DNA of 64,000 bases from Codonopsis lanceolata. Its lineage: Eukaryota > Streptophyta > Magnoliopsida > Asterales > Campanulaceae. A program made the position numbers and the translations under genes. Position 1 is the first letter of the stretch; the number at the start of each line of letters is the position of its first letter. The notes beneath the pieces were generated by a model, which was not told the origin of the DNA, did no database searches, and saw only the letters and a program-made list of their open reading frames with translations. Positions 45,203 through 58,300 of the stretch are shown here, piece by piece. The DNA is taken from NCBI GenBank assembly GCA_013146195.2, contig CM028377.1:32183632-32247631 (forward strand), in the 5' to 3' direction.

Positions 45203-48200
45203 TTATTGGCTGGATATAGGAACAGTTTCTTCAGTTGGGGCTGCATCCACAGCTGGTGACTTCTTCACTAGGGACTTGGGTATATCAATGTCATCTTGCA
45301 TGCAACGTTGCTGAGGGTGCGATAATAGCACACACATGTGACGAAAGACTACACGTGTCAGGCCTTGGCCACTTTCAAAAATGTAGCCTTCATACTCACT
45401 AACTTGCTCGAGGGTGTCCACAAGAGCATCGTACACCTTCTGGGGACAATTGTCCGGTCCAGGCTTGTCGTGGAGGTAAACCACATCTAGTGTGAAGAGT
45501 TTCTGGTTCCCAGACCATTGATTTGTTGGAGGTACAGATGATCTGCAGTATAGTAGGATCTGGAACACGACAAGAAAAAAAAGAAGAAAGGAAGTTGAAG
45601 CATCTTGTGAAGTAGCAAAACCTATTAACGAATTAATGTTCAAAAATGGTGACTGCTAGATTGCAAATTACCTTCTTACCCTTGTTACAATCATCTAATC
45701 TGATATGAGTTCCTCTTTAAGTGTAAACCTTTTGATGAATATATAAAGTGTTTTAACTTTTTCACAATGATACAGTGATGGATGAATATAGAATAGGTCC
45801 CGTTTACAGTACTCAAGGGGCACTTGTTAAGGATCTAAAAGGGAATGTTTTGTCTTAAAACACATGCACCAATGCATTAGTAACTGTGCCCAATGATTTC
45901 CATAAATAGACTCTTAACAAGCACTCCAGGCACTTATTAGCATAGAATATAATCAGCTTAGTTAGCTCAAATCATATTGACTAATTTTGGAATATCACAA
46001 AAGGAAAGGATGAATATTAAAGTGGATGGGAGTAGTATTTCGAATATTCTAGCAATTTTATTACATTAGTATACTGTGCAAAGGAGAAAGTTGCCAAATC
46101 ATGAATCTAAAATCATGTGCACATTCCAGAACTCGAGAAGTAACAAGAAAGCTTAAAGAGAAGGCATAAAAACTAGGGGAAACTACACCACTCGTCCCTG
46201 TACTATTGTCCACTTTTGGGATTCATCTCTCTACAAAAATTTGCAGAAACCAGCTCCTTGCTCTAGTAAAATTTAAAGCAATACGTCCTTCCGTCCATTT
46301 TTTAGTCGTAAGTGGCCTTGCATGCACAAATCACGTGAGGTTTTCTAAGGGCAAGATGGTCAAATCCACTCAAGCAGTAGAATCATTGACCAAGCAGTTA
46401 ATTGCCAATGAAATTGAAGGGGTTAGAATGACTACATGAAAAACATGTCATCTTCAACCTACGGCAGTGCGGCAAACAAAAAATACACCATCTCCGACAA
46501 AACTGGAACACAAAATCAACAAAACCAAAGACCTTTTTTTCTGATAATATTGTTTTCTTCATGAAATGCTTCCTCATTTCGAAAATGAAGCCAAAGCATT
46601 CACAAGTTTGGTTAATTAGACGTCCTTCACAAGATCAACTGAATAAGCCTACCAAAAATCAAGAAGCATTTTCTGACAACTTGCCTCTCCATTCATTATG
46701 GGGATTGGAACCAAGGACCTCAAGTTCATTGCTTGTGTGCCCTTGCCATCTCTCCATTCATGCAATTATATATTACTCCAACTATAATTTGTTTTCAAGC
46801 ACAAGTTGATTAAAAATATTAAAGCAAATAAGAAAAGATTAACTACTCAAAAAAAAGACCCCAAATTGCATGTGTAACCTTCTCTCTCTTCAAGCTACTA
46901 TCTCTCCCATTTCTCCCCTTTATCCTATCTTCAAACCATTTCCCAATATTAAACTCCTATACTGCTACTACTAAATATTTCTTGATTCTTAGATCAGAGA
47001 GTATTTTAATAAGTTTGTGTTTCTAATAGCAATCCCACTGGCAATACTTTCCATAGAGAAGTATATATCGATGCTATATATGTGAGATCCAGTTTCTATT
47101 TTGTTGAGTTTTCCAAATTTTACTGCAAAGCACTCTCTTGGTTCTATTTATTTTTGACGTGCGGTCTATAGAGAGTATTTTAAGGGTGCGGTTTAAGCCC
47201 TATTTGTGCCACTTTCTAATAGCTATTAATCCCACATTTGATGCCTTATTTAAATCAAAAAATCAAGTAACAAACATATTTTACAATATAATTAAAAACA
47301 TAAAATCGAAGTTTTCTTTTGAGAAAGTATCTTCTTCAACATCATTATCATCTTCATCTACAATAATAAAATAACATAAAATAAATGTTGGTAAGAAGTT
47401 AATACAATCAAATATTTTAATCAAATAATAAAATATAATACTAAGGTCAACCCGTTTAGCACGAATTTAAACGGGTTGCATTTTCCGACGCTAACCCTTT
47501 CTGATTCTCGACAGCGTGGTCAACCATTGTTTAACATATCTAATTATGTATCCAAAAATATCATTTTGACCAATTTTGGAAACTTATTTCTTAGAATTGT
47601 ACTTACGACCATGTTTGGGTTTAACTTTCATCAAATGCACATACACCATCACAAAGATAACAGGGCATAGATAATGGTTTACCAAATGAGATGATAATAT
47701 ATATTATGCATTTGAATTTAGAACAAACAATTTAGGATGGTTGAATGGTATAAAGGGTCATCCATAAGTTCTTTACTTAGGTTTGGGTTCAAATCTCAAT
47801 TTTAACATTTTAGCCATTTTTTGCATGCTTATTAACAGGTTAATGAGTACGGTTTCGGCCTTTTTAACATCTCTAGCGGTGACTTAACGAGTGAATTTGG
47901 ATAGAAGTCAACGGAAGGATCAAGTTCGTTTGATTTTACAAGTGCAACTGTGCAAGGGGCCGGCTTTTACGAATTTTTGTATAGTGATGAATCCAAAAAC
48001 GAGTAATAGTACCGGGACGCTGTGTAGTTTGCCCTAAAAAATATTTAAAACAAAGAAAAAGAGAAACAAGGAATCACTAGTAGAAATGGCAACGATGGAA
48101 ATTACTCTTAGCCTGCACACTTTTCTGCCTTTTCACCCCCTTTCTGACGTGGAATACATGCATGGATTATAATTGATATATCATGTAATTGTATTTCAGG

Positions 48201-50923
48201 GCAGTTCAGTTTGTAATCTTGAGTGCTGGATTGCTTCCCTTTTCCTTTGTTTCAACTAGGAGTATTTAATTAGTACAATAGTTTGGATTACAAGTACAAA
48301 AAGTTCCGTCCAAATAAATGAAAGAACCAATATATGATAAAAGGATTGACCATTGCCATATTGAGGCCCCAAGATTAGCAAGTTCCAACCTAAGCTAGAG
48401 TAGAGCTAACATACATACTATGTGCTGTAAGCTCTCCTCAGCTTTACACTCTAATAGGTATGTCTTAAGCCAAATTTTGACATCTATGACCCTTAATTAG
48501 AAACTTTAGTTTTATATGAGGGGTCATGCTAAGTGTATTAGTGCTCGGAAAGTTTTTAGCATTACAATTCTCCTTGATGGTATTAGAACTTGTAACATTA
48601 GTTAAAAAGTATGATAACAGTAAAACGATTGGACACCCCACCCCCCCCCCCCCCCCCCGGGTGCGTCCGTCTTTCCTTCTTTTCTTCCATCAAACACAAG
48701 GTGGAAAAGGTAGCTTCCTTCCAAGGAAATGGTCTTGCAATCGTCCTACAGATGAATCCTTCCATTTTCACTAAACATGCAATTTTGTAAAAATGGACGA
48801 CGAATGCTATCCACCCATTTATTTATTTTTCTAATAATTATTATTCACTCGATTATTTCTTAACTTTCTTATTTCATATTCCCCCATTCCACTTACGGAC
48901 ACTCTAATTTTAAGATGTTTCACTTTCAAGAGTCTTTGTATGAAAGGAACCTAAAAAATTCTACTTTTTTTTTGCTTTGTTTTAGCATTAGCCTCATCTA
49001 TTAACTAAACAAGTCGGATTCCTGCAACTTTCGCAATATGAAAACTCTCAATGGTAATAATGCATTCCTTTGGATGTTAGACTTAACCATTTGGACTCTT
49101 TAAGAAAACCCGAAGGGATGGTTCAGTCGTAGAGCTGGGCTATCCCTTCCCACGATCCTTTAGGGCCAAAAAACAAGGGACTCTTTAAGCAAAAGTGAGG
49201 AGATACTAAACTTAAGATGCAAAAGTTCATGCTTCTTTTGGCAATATAAGGGAAGCGGTAAGTGAGATTAAGAGAAAATATCGTCCCCATGATGCCAAAA
49301 TGAAACACAACAAGGAAAAGTTTTAATATAAGCATTTAAAGAAATTAGAAACACACACACACATACATCCTGTACAGCACAAGAGCAAAAGTTCAAACAA
49401 TATAAATAGCAACAAATACATCAGTTAGGAAAATAGAATTGAAACAGATACACTCACCACCCTGAGAATCCGATTCTGTGCACGAGATTTCTTAGCTTCA
49501 TGATTTGCTACTCGAAATAGCTGGCTGAGATCCGCATGACCAGAAGATTGTTCAACTGAAATTCCCCGAAATGCCACCATTGCAGAATCAATGTCACGGC
49601 TGAACTCTTTCCTTAGCTTCAACATATAAAAGAATCAAATAGAAAGAAATAAGGATAGTTCTAATACAAATCAAATTATTAAACGCCAACATAGAAATGA
49701 AAACAATTAAAGAACTCGGTTAACTCAAGAAATCAACCATTTACAGAATAGGTCAGACCGCAGTATGAAATAGTTTTACATTGACTTGCTTGGACCGGGA
49801 TTATACAGAAGTACTTTTGAGGTGCATGTCTAATACTTGTGACTAAAAGCTAAAGCCTATCCATACTTTCCCTTTCTTTCCTACATGACCATTCTCGTTT
49901 TTCATTATTTTTTTCGAAAAGTCTTTGTTATGAGTGGCAACATTCCCTCAACTTCAACGCTCTCCGATAATAGTTAATGTTTTTTTCTCTCCCTAAAGTT
50001 CAGTGTAATTTAAAGAGTGGAATGGAAACCTGAATCCTCTTGCGCACATGATTAGTCAAATACATTCCATGTGCGCATACTCCTCTGGGTAATGCTTTCC
50101 ATTATCATTAGAAAAGATTCCAGAGGTCCATTCTATAAGCTACCTGAAACTTCCTTCCTTTCACCATTACCGTTAAACTACCCAAAAAGACATTCTCCAT
50201 ATAAAGAAATTCTATGACTAAAAATAAAATGGAATCTAGTGATCAGCATATTATCTAAAAAGAGTGAAAATCACTATGATGCATATCTATATATTTAACC
50301 ATCTCTTCTTTGTGCCTCTGAACTTTCTATAGTAAGCATTCACATGAAAAGATGGATTTTAATTCCATAAAACTTATATATACATTAATAGTATAGCAAT
50401 ATTATTTTGTTATGTTTATTATATACTGCGAAATTCGGGAGGATGCTCTTTAAGAAATTAAAAAGATTATGGGCCGCCGCCCGCAAGCAAATCGCTCAGA
50501 ACACCTAAAATCATGAATCAGATTAGAACATCCAACTAATCATTGGGATGTGAGCCTGGTATGATGCCAATCACCCAAATGCCGAAGTGCCTAGTGGGCT
50601 GTCGGCTGTCCAATGCTCGGGCTGCCACCCAATCGTATTTTATGAATGTAAACTTGTTCATTGTTGAGTGACCATCCTGGACAATAAGCATTTATCAGCA
50701 TTCTAAAACAGCCCTGGTGCCACGAACCCATAAACAAGTGAATTTTTGCTGTTAGACACTCATTTTCCCTTCCCTTCACACATAGGAATTAATTGTCTGT
50801 GTGTGATATCTAACACCCCTACCCCCAATTTCAATAAAAACACCAATAACAAACCAATAGAGTTAATCCAATCAAATCTCAAAGATAAATCAAATAAAGC
50901 AAAGGTAAAACCAAAAGGATATA

Positions 50924-50958
<35 letters not shown>

Positions 50959-51420
50959 TATCTTTTCTAAGAAAATTGAAGTTTAGTATAACCTAGAGAG
51001 CTAATCAAACTGAAATTTGAAATACAAATCAACTAAATAAGAGACATAAACAATAGAATTAAGCTATTTTCAAGAATTTTCATAAATACCCAGAAAAATC
51101 TAATCCCAAAAGATCAAAATAAACGGATAGAGAGAGAGAGAGATGAAGGGTACCCAATGAGCAGATTTGCCGAGGGCAGCAAAGGCGAAGCGATGATCGG
51201 GGTTGATAGCAAGCTTGGCATTGATAAACAAAAGTATAGATTGCTTGATTGTTTCCAACCTAGTGAAGGGTCTTCCGCTATGGCTCGTACCTTTCATTTC
51301 CACCATTGATTCACTGTCTATATCGATACAGAAGACTATGTCTTCGCTGGAGAATCGAGTTGGCTGTAATATGTATCGGCCTGGTGGTGGCGTTGAGCTT
51401 TGCCCCTCTCTCCCTTCCAT
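45203..51420 (-). CDS. BABAM1/MERIT40 homologue (BRISC and BRCA1-A complex member), 3 exons
   Basis: Exons are 51420-51154, 49616-49458 and 45559-45203 on the minus strand, GT/AG with all junctions in phase 0, giving 260 residues. A start at 51441 would add MRKRESK; I prefer MEGREGQ. Residues 23-38 (FSSEDIVFCIDIDSES) are the first strand and degenerate metal site of a von Willebrand A fold. NPDHRFAFAALGKSAHW, LRKEFSRDIDSAMVAFRG and KLFTLDVVYLHDKPGPDNC continue it; the tail is acidic and polar. In animals MERIT40 is the scaffold that holds BRCC36 deubiquitinase complexes together for K63-ubiquitin editing and DNA repair. Plants have BRCC36 homologues, so a similar role is likely but inferred. 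Intron 2 (3.9 kb) contains a MULE-like element, and another MULE begins 180 bp upstream of the start. Confidence 0.9.
46175..48035. mobile_element. MULE-like element in MERIT40 intron 2, 1861 bp
   Basis: The ends AGGGGAAACTACACC and, inverted, AGGGCAAACTACAC continue into similar sequence for about 80 bp (GTCCCTGTACTATTG against GTCCCGGTACTATTA, then TTTTGGATTCATC). No clean 9-bp duplication is seen. A TTTTTAACATCTCTA word at about 47861-47875 suggests a nested hAT end. No transposase frame. Confidence 0.6.
48639..48658. repeat. Poly-C tract
   Basis: About 20 C with one early interruption (CCCCACCCC...), inside MERIT40 intron 2. It reads G-rich on the transcribed minus strand. Confidence 0.9.
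50934..50959. repeat. (CA)n microsatellite in MERIT40 intron 1
   Basis: About 12 CA units next to a short TA run. Confidence 0.9.
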
Positions 51421-51731
51421 TTTACTTTCTCTCTTTCTCACACAGACACAGTCACTCTTCGGAGTTTGGGAACGGAGAACCTACGATGGTGGTAGGATTC
51501 GAGCAGAGATTGATGACGACGGAAAGTTTTAGAGGAAAATCTAAATTACTATTGACGCTCCATATATTACTAGAAGCACTCCAAATTTATATAAATTCTA
51601 TGGAAAATACCAAAAAGTCCTACTGAAAAAATCTCAAAAATAATTCTTTTATCTAAAAAGTCTCATAATTAAACTTTTAATATTAAACATTCTAAAACTT
51701 AATGCTTATACTAACGCCGTCAGGTTGGAAT

Positions 51732-52537
51732 TAGTGCTGGCAAAAATCCTGTTTTTCCCGACCCGTCCCGACGCCCGACCCGATCATGTCCTGACATTTC
51801 CCGATCCCGACAAATCCCGATCCCGATTTTGTCGGGATTTTTCCCCATATTTCTGACGGATTCGATAATTATCAATCTCGTCGGATTATCAATCCCGTCG
51901 GGATTCCCGAATCCCGACCCGTCCCGTCTCGACTAATTTTTTTTATTTTTTAATATTTTAAACATTTTTATATATTTAATATATTTAATATTTTTATATA
52001 TTTAATATTTTTATATATTTTATATATTTTATATTTAATATATTTTTATATTATATTTTATTTATTTTATAAATATTGTGAGTGTTAGGCATTGTTTATT
52101 TTTTGTTTGCTAAAATTACTTAATGATGTTTGTTAAATTTATTTTCATAATTAATATTGTGGTTTTTTTTTTGTCTATCACTTTTCTGCATTTAGTGTAG
52201 CTCTTCTCCTACGAGTGGGGTGCATTTTGTTCATAATGACATATTCAGCAATATTCACCATTAAGTAAATATTCAAGCATACTTTGTAAATATACAGTTT
52301 GAAATCTTAATTACGATGAAGACATTTTAAAAATATTTTAGTGTCAGAAAATATTGTTCATAAATATTATAGTCGGGATTACGGGATTTTTATATCCCGA
52401 ATTGTCGGGATCCCGATTCGTCGGGTCCCGACACTTATCGGGAACGGGATCGGGAAAGAAATTAAAATCCCGAAATCTATCGGGACGGGATCGGGATAAG
52501 AGGTATCGGGACGGGTCCCGTCCCGATTCCAACCCTA
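51732..52537. mobile_element. hAT-like element (806 bp) nested in the MULE
   Basis: Ends TAGTGCTGGCAA and TTCCAACCCTA; identical 8-bp flanks GTTGGAAT at 51724-51731 and 52538-52545. Both subterminal zones are packed with CCCGATCCCGAC / GGGATCGGGA words, as in hAT transposase-binding regions. The core is AT-rich and non-coding. Confidence 0.9.
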
Positions 52538-52985
52538 GTTGGAATATTTCTTTTCAATGAAGCTAATGTTGATAAAATTGCCCTCATATAATAATAATAA
52601 CCACAATAACAAAAATAATAGCGTTATCATCAATAATTTTATTATTATTATTATTTTGGCAATCAATACTACTAGAATTTTATAAATGTATAAAAAATTA
52701 AAATTTTCAATTTTTTTAAATGAAAAAATTTAAATTAGATTTTATGAATATAATAGTTCTTTTTGACATGATTTTTTAAAAGAGAATTTTGGTATTATAT
52801 TTCAATAATAATAATAATATTGACATAAATTACTTTCGTATTTCCTAAATTATTTTCCTATAAATTGCGTATTTTATAATAAAAATACATGTTAAATTTT
52901 TTAATTTAAAAAATATCAAATTCGATTAAAAAAACCAACCAGAACGGGAGAAGTTTAAATAATAATAATAATATAATTACACTAT

Positions 52986-53019
52986 ATTATTATTATTGTT
53001 ATTATTATCATCATCATCA

Positions 53020-53065
<46 letters not shown>

Positions 53066-53085
53066 TATTACCATTAACTATCATT
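52986..53085. repeat. (ATT)n / (ATC)n microsatellite
   Basis: Trinucleotide run with a short CAT block and point interruptions, inside the MULE. Confidence 0.9.
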
Positions 53086-53818
53086 ATTATATACAATACA
53101 ATCTTATCACCATTAGCTTTATTGAAGAAAAAAAAGATTTCATCCAAAATAATTTTTTTTATTATAACGACATCGACATTAATAAAAGCGTTAAATTTTT
53201 GACTATTTTATATTAAAAGTCTAACTTTGATACTTCGAGATAGAATAATTATTTTTGGAACTTTTTTAACATAAATTTTTTTAGTAGGACTTTATAGTAT
53301 TTTTCCCTAAATTCTGATGAGTAGCACTATTCGCACACCCCAAGCCTATAAATACACTCCTTTTTTATCATAAAAATGCCCTTAATTAAAAGATATCAGT
53401 GTCCTTTGTCCTTCTAAGTACACAAACCTTTATCTTTTTGTTATAAGTCAAAACCTATATATACACCCCCTTTACATTTTTTATTTACATTTATCTTTTT
53501 TCCAACCCAAATTTCACATTGCTTCATCTTCTTCCTACCTGATTCCATATTGTCCCTAAACCCTTCCCCAAACCTAAACCTTATCACATCTACATTGTTG
53601 CAAGAATCAAATATCAAGCTTAAGACCATCTCTAACAGTTTGATGCAAAAATTGCAATTTGTGCAATTTAAACATAAATTTTTTTATATCATCTCCAACA
53701 GTTTATTTCAAAATTTACTCTAAAAGAAATATTTCAATTATATTCTCCATTATTCTATTTAAAATATATGTTTTATTTTATTTAATATCTATTAATGTGT
53801 TTTAGCAAAACAAATATA

Positions 53819-54075
53819 CTCCCTTCGTTTTCAAATTATTGTCTACCTTTCCTTTTTCGTGCGTTCTTATATAATTGCTCTCTTTCAAAACTTTCCTTTT
53901 TAGGAAAACACTTTTACCGCTTTACCCTTATTTTTCTGTCTACTTTAATTATGACCACATACTCAATGGTATTTAAAAAAAAACCACACATTTCACTAAT
54001 ATTTATAATCTGATCAATTCATTTTTCTTAAATGGTGTGCCGGCTCAACCCAAACTATTTTGAAAACGGGGGGAG
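53819..54075. mobile_element. Stowaway-like MITE (257 bp)
   Basis: Ends CTCCCTTCGTTTTCAAATT and inverted CTCCCCCCGTTTTCAAA, flanked by TA on both sides. Similar interior to the MITE at 22813-23070 (ACTTTTACC, TTTACCCTTA, GGCTCAACC-like). Confidence 0.85.
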
Positions 54076-54261
54076 TATTATTTATTGAATTAATATTATA
54101 TTATATTAAATACTATGCATTAAAAATAGTAATTAAATGCAAGAATTTAATTGAAATTAATAATTAAATACAAGACATTAATAGAGACTAAAATTTAAAC
54201 ATTAAAATAACTAAAATAAACAACTAAATAGACATATGAAAATACAACTAAAATCAAACAT

Positions 54262-54376
54262 TTAATCTTTCGAATTCGTAAATTTATCCCACCAATGATC
54301 GATTAATGCATCCCGAAGTACAATATGAGCGCCTTTATCCTTGATTTTTTTATGCCGCTTAAGAAATCGGGTAAAT
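54262..54376 (-). pseudogene. C-terminal scrap of a PIF/Harbinger-type transposase
   Basis: The minus strand reads FLKRHKKIKDKGAHIVLRDA, then LIDHWWDKF, with a stop at 54262-54264. Plant Harbinger (HARBI1/ALP1-like) proteins end with a similar pattern of R-hydrophobic-R-K-I-D-x-x-A-H-x-x-L-x-x-D-L-I-x-H-x-W. Only about 38 codons are visible and no DDE residues, so the call is tentative. Confidence 0.45.
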
Positions 54377-54533
54377 CAAGTTGTTTCATCCACTATTTAT
54401 ACATTCGGGGCAGACGCTTCTGTGAGAACCCTATTTCGAACCTACCCTCGCTACGTGAAAGCGAGTAGATTTCAAAACTTAAGCGCATGGAATACGCTAG
54501 CTTGGCCTTTTTGTGGGCTCTAAAAATGTGTGT

Positions 54534-57500
54534 TGTAACACCCCGCTCCTTCGTTAGCTCGGTTTGCGTGCTGTACTTGCACTTCTTCCTTTGTTGACTG
54601 TATGATTGGTTTGCGAGAGGGTCTAGATACGTATGAGAAACCACGTTAAGACCAAAACATTATTAAGAGACTCCATATATTTGTTGACTTTCTAAAGTCA
54701 CAAGTCGTGACTCGACGATAGTCGGAATGCGACGCGATTGAGGGTTTGCTTGCGTTTTGCGTTCGTGACCTCGGTTTGGTCATAGACCTCTTTAAGATGG
54801 TTTATTAACATGTTTAGATGCATTAGACTTCAAGTTGGAGGTGTTCCTTAAGTCTATCGATGATTTTGGAAGCTTTGGAGATAGCGTTCGTCTCTATCGC
54901 GTAGTTCGGGAATCGAGTCGCGTAATCGTCTCTCCTTTGGGATTCTTATTTCCCTAGTTGTTATTCAACTTTCTAGAAGTATTTAAGCTTCTTCATTAGC
55001 CCTTAGACTTGCTTTAAAGGTCTCCCTTCATTGCTCGTTCGATTGCGAGTTCGTTCGTCGTTCCGGTTGCACGTTGTTGCATCGCTTCCCGGTTTCGCTC
55101 CGAGTTGTCTCGGGAGTTCTTCGGGTGTGTTTATGACTTGTTTTGAGTTGGGTTAGACCTTAGAATGGTTGCCCATAAGTTTGGGACCATTTAGGACATG
55201 TTTAGACCAAGTTTTGAAGGTTCGAGGCCAGCGCCCTTTGCCATAGTGAGCGCCCGCCTCAAGTACTGGGAGCAATTACAAAATGAGCAGAATCAGGAGA
55301 AGGCCTCAGGGGTTGAGGCGCCCGCCTGGGGGATGTTGAGGCGCCCGCCTCAACATCAGGTGTGCATTACGGGATTTTTTCCCCTGTTTTGATATTGAAC
55401 GACTTATACACCCAAACCCCCTATCTAAACCTTTCTTAAACCTCCCTAACCCTTCTCACTTGTGTCCTAACATATCTAACTTGTTTTTAGAGTGGTTAAG
55501 AGTGCATTAGTGAGTCATTAAGCCACCAAATCAGATTAGAAAAGAGACCACATTGGCTTGACACATGTCCCACTCAACATTTCACCTCTTTTAAGCCACA
55601 ATTCAGCCATTTGACTTCTCATTTGCTGAGAGCATTTCCAAAAACGTGAGAGAGAGTTCTTGAGAGTTCTCCCATGGCTTCTTGAAGCTTTGCCCTTGGT
55701 CTTCCCTCATCCATCCTCCATTTGCTCAAGACTCCTTCATCAAAAGTGTAGAGCTCAAAGAGTAGAGCATTTCCATCCGATCAAACTTCTCATTTGCTTT
55801 CTTGGGTGTAGTATACAAGTAAGTTACCTCTTCTCTCTTTGATTTTGTACTCATTGATCCTAAGGAAAACAAACTCTATGCTATTTTAGGTCAATGAGTA
55901 CACATACTTGCCTTGTGTGATTTTTAATTTGTGATTTGAACATGTGAACTTGTTAAGAGCATGTGTAGGATGACTCCTATGATTATTGAAGTATAATTGT
56001 TACTCTTCATCTTATGTTTCTAGGATTGTGAGCATGCTAGAAATCATGTTTACCTTTTATTTGGGTTTATTATGATAGTAGGCATAAGTTTGGGAATTTG
56101 GATGTGTGATCTCACTAGATAATAGGAGTATGACCATTTATTTGAGATTATGTGATTTGTAAATTGGGTATAAGATTTTGTTGAGTTCTATGGATTTAAA
56201 TCTTGGGAATCTAGTCCGAATGATTTTTGGAAAATTGTTATAAATATGAATGATATGTTAATTTGGGGATTTATGAAATATGTATTCAAGGATGTGTGAT
56301 TTTAAGACTCAATGGAGTTGTTTTAGGATTCAATATCATGATGGTGAGCCTTAGGTTAAAACCCTACGATGTTCGGGTTTGGTTGGTTTTGATTGTGAGC
56401 ACCCAAGCATCTTAAATTGTGTACCATTTTTGACACCCACGATATAGAGGTTTATTGGGGATTTATTTAGGGCGTGCTCGTTAGGGCACGGAGCATTAGA
56501 GATCAACCTATGATCTCGTATTACTTTAAGAAATGATTATTTGAATGGGTTCTCTTTTAGGGAATTGGGTCGCGTGCACATGAAAGCACTTGCGAGGTTA
56601 TGACTACGGCTTAGTTTTGATACCCGTGAGATTGGCTTTGAAGAAGTCGAACATATATGACCGTTGGGACTATGGTTGAGTCCGATGTACCTTTAAGTGA
56701 GGATAAATGCTAAGTCTGGATTTATGATTGTTTTTAGACTAAATAATAGTCTTTGGTTTAATCCCGAGTAGAGGGCTATAGTAGACCTCACATTGTGATT
56801 TCTTGAGCTTATATGCTACGTTTGATTGGGTTGTGACTTGAGGGTTATGAATACCTCAATAGGTGGTTCTTGGACTAAACGGATAGGTTGGTTGGATTTG
56901 TTAAGTGTCTACAATATGTGCATTGTTAAATTGGTGTGTAGAACTTTATGTCCTACTTGATTTGATATGTCCGCTATGATCGGTCTTGGTTCTTGTTTGA
57001 GCATGAGAGTAATTATCTACTTGTGCATTTCATAAAAGCCAGTGGCATTATTTGGATTTGGTTTTTATGTCGGGGTAGGGACGATACATCGCCTATACGA
57101 ATCGTAAGATTCGTATTCGCTATGGATCGCCGTACCTGGGACCTCACACACCCCTCCATTGTTGGCCGCGATGGGGAAGTAGCCCCTTTGCCGTAACAAT
57201 AAGTGCCGCATTGGCTTGCTAGCTAAATCGAATGATTCTCGATAAAAGTCGATGACACCACAGAGCATCGATGTTGCACGATAAAGTATAACAGTGTGTA
57301 TTGCAGGAGCAACACAACGACACGATTTGGGTACCTTCTCTATCCCTTATGTGGCTTACTATGAGCACTTATATGAAAGATAACGTGCTATGTGATTTAT
57401 GTTTATGATTTATGACTTAGTACAAGTTATTGTTGATACGATTAAGATGCCATGATTTTATATATGCTTGTGCATTATACCTTGCCACGCCAAGTTATTG

Positions 57501-58300
57501 TTGGTGCTATGCCATACATTGCATTTAGTAACTTCTTGGGTCATTATGACTCATTTGTTGCATTTAGTACTTATCGTCATATGACTCATTTCGTGTTTGA
57601 GTTTTTGGCGATAGCGATAGCTTGTTATTTATATTTTTAGCTTGGGGTTATTGTATTATTGTATTTGTTACGGACGTGAAGTTATGTAAACTTTACTTGG
57701 GTAGTTATGTTAGTATCTTATTATTGTTTTATTTTGGGAGCCGACTTGTCGGGTCGAACTGTTGTATTTAATTAGAAGTTATTCCGTTGTCTTTCCGAGC
57801 AAGGTTTTAGCTCGCTTGTCCTAGTATTATGTTATTGTTATTTCTGTCCCCGACAACTTTAGTCGAGAGACATTGGTTTAGTGGTTAGTATTTTATCTCT
57901 TACTCTTTTAGTTGATTTATTCCTCTGGCATGTTAGCCGTAGAGTTGTTGTTTATCAGGTTGGGTTCTTGTTGCTTCGTCGGCCTTAGGTCGCCGATGGT
58001 TGTTGTCCGTGCGCAATGTTGCGTCACGCAAGTCGTAGATTTGTCGAGAGATAGTCGTCTCTCAGCCTTGTATTCCTTAGTTTATAATTATAGGCTTTGG
58101 TCCCACTTATGATTCGCTTCCGCAGATTTTAGTTTTTGGTTATTCGGTTTTGCCGTTATGGCTTTACTTTCCTGTTTAGAGTTTGTTGGTTAAACTCTTG
58201 ACTCGCACCACTACGCTTAGCGGGTGCTTGTCCGTCTTTTAGCTTGTCTTGATGGCACGACCTTGGGATTTCGCATTGGAGTCCGGGTCGGGCTGTTACA
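54534..58300 (+). mobile_element. Complete solo LTR, 3767 bp (TGTAACACCCC family)
   Basis: Starts TGTAACACCCCGCTCC and ends GGGTCGGGCTGTTACA. Flanks are identical 5-bp repeats TGTGT (54529-54533 and 58301-58305). No pol or gag and no second LTR is inside, so it is a solo LTR left by recombination. The first half matches 1-2023 on the opposite strand. Near 55210-55362 it carries GC-rich GAGGCGCCCGCCT words. Apparent short frames inside are not convincing. Long LTR and start sequence suggest Tekay/Del-type Ty3/gypsy. Confidence 0.92.

Larger units (their letters stand above)
51601..53307. mobile_element. MULE-like element beside the MERIT40 start, 1707 bp with nested hAT
   Basis: The left end TGGAAAATACCAAAAAGTCC and the inverted right end GGGAAAAATACTATAAAGTCC continue as inverted repeats for over 110 bp (shared TCCAAAAATAATT-like, ACTTTTAATAT, CTTATACTAA-like words). 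Flanks are TAAATTCTA (51592-51600) and TAAATTCTG (53308-53316), eight of nine identical. A hAT element lies inside. Without it the element is about 0.9 kb. No coding region. Confidence 0.75.
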
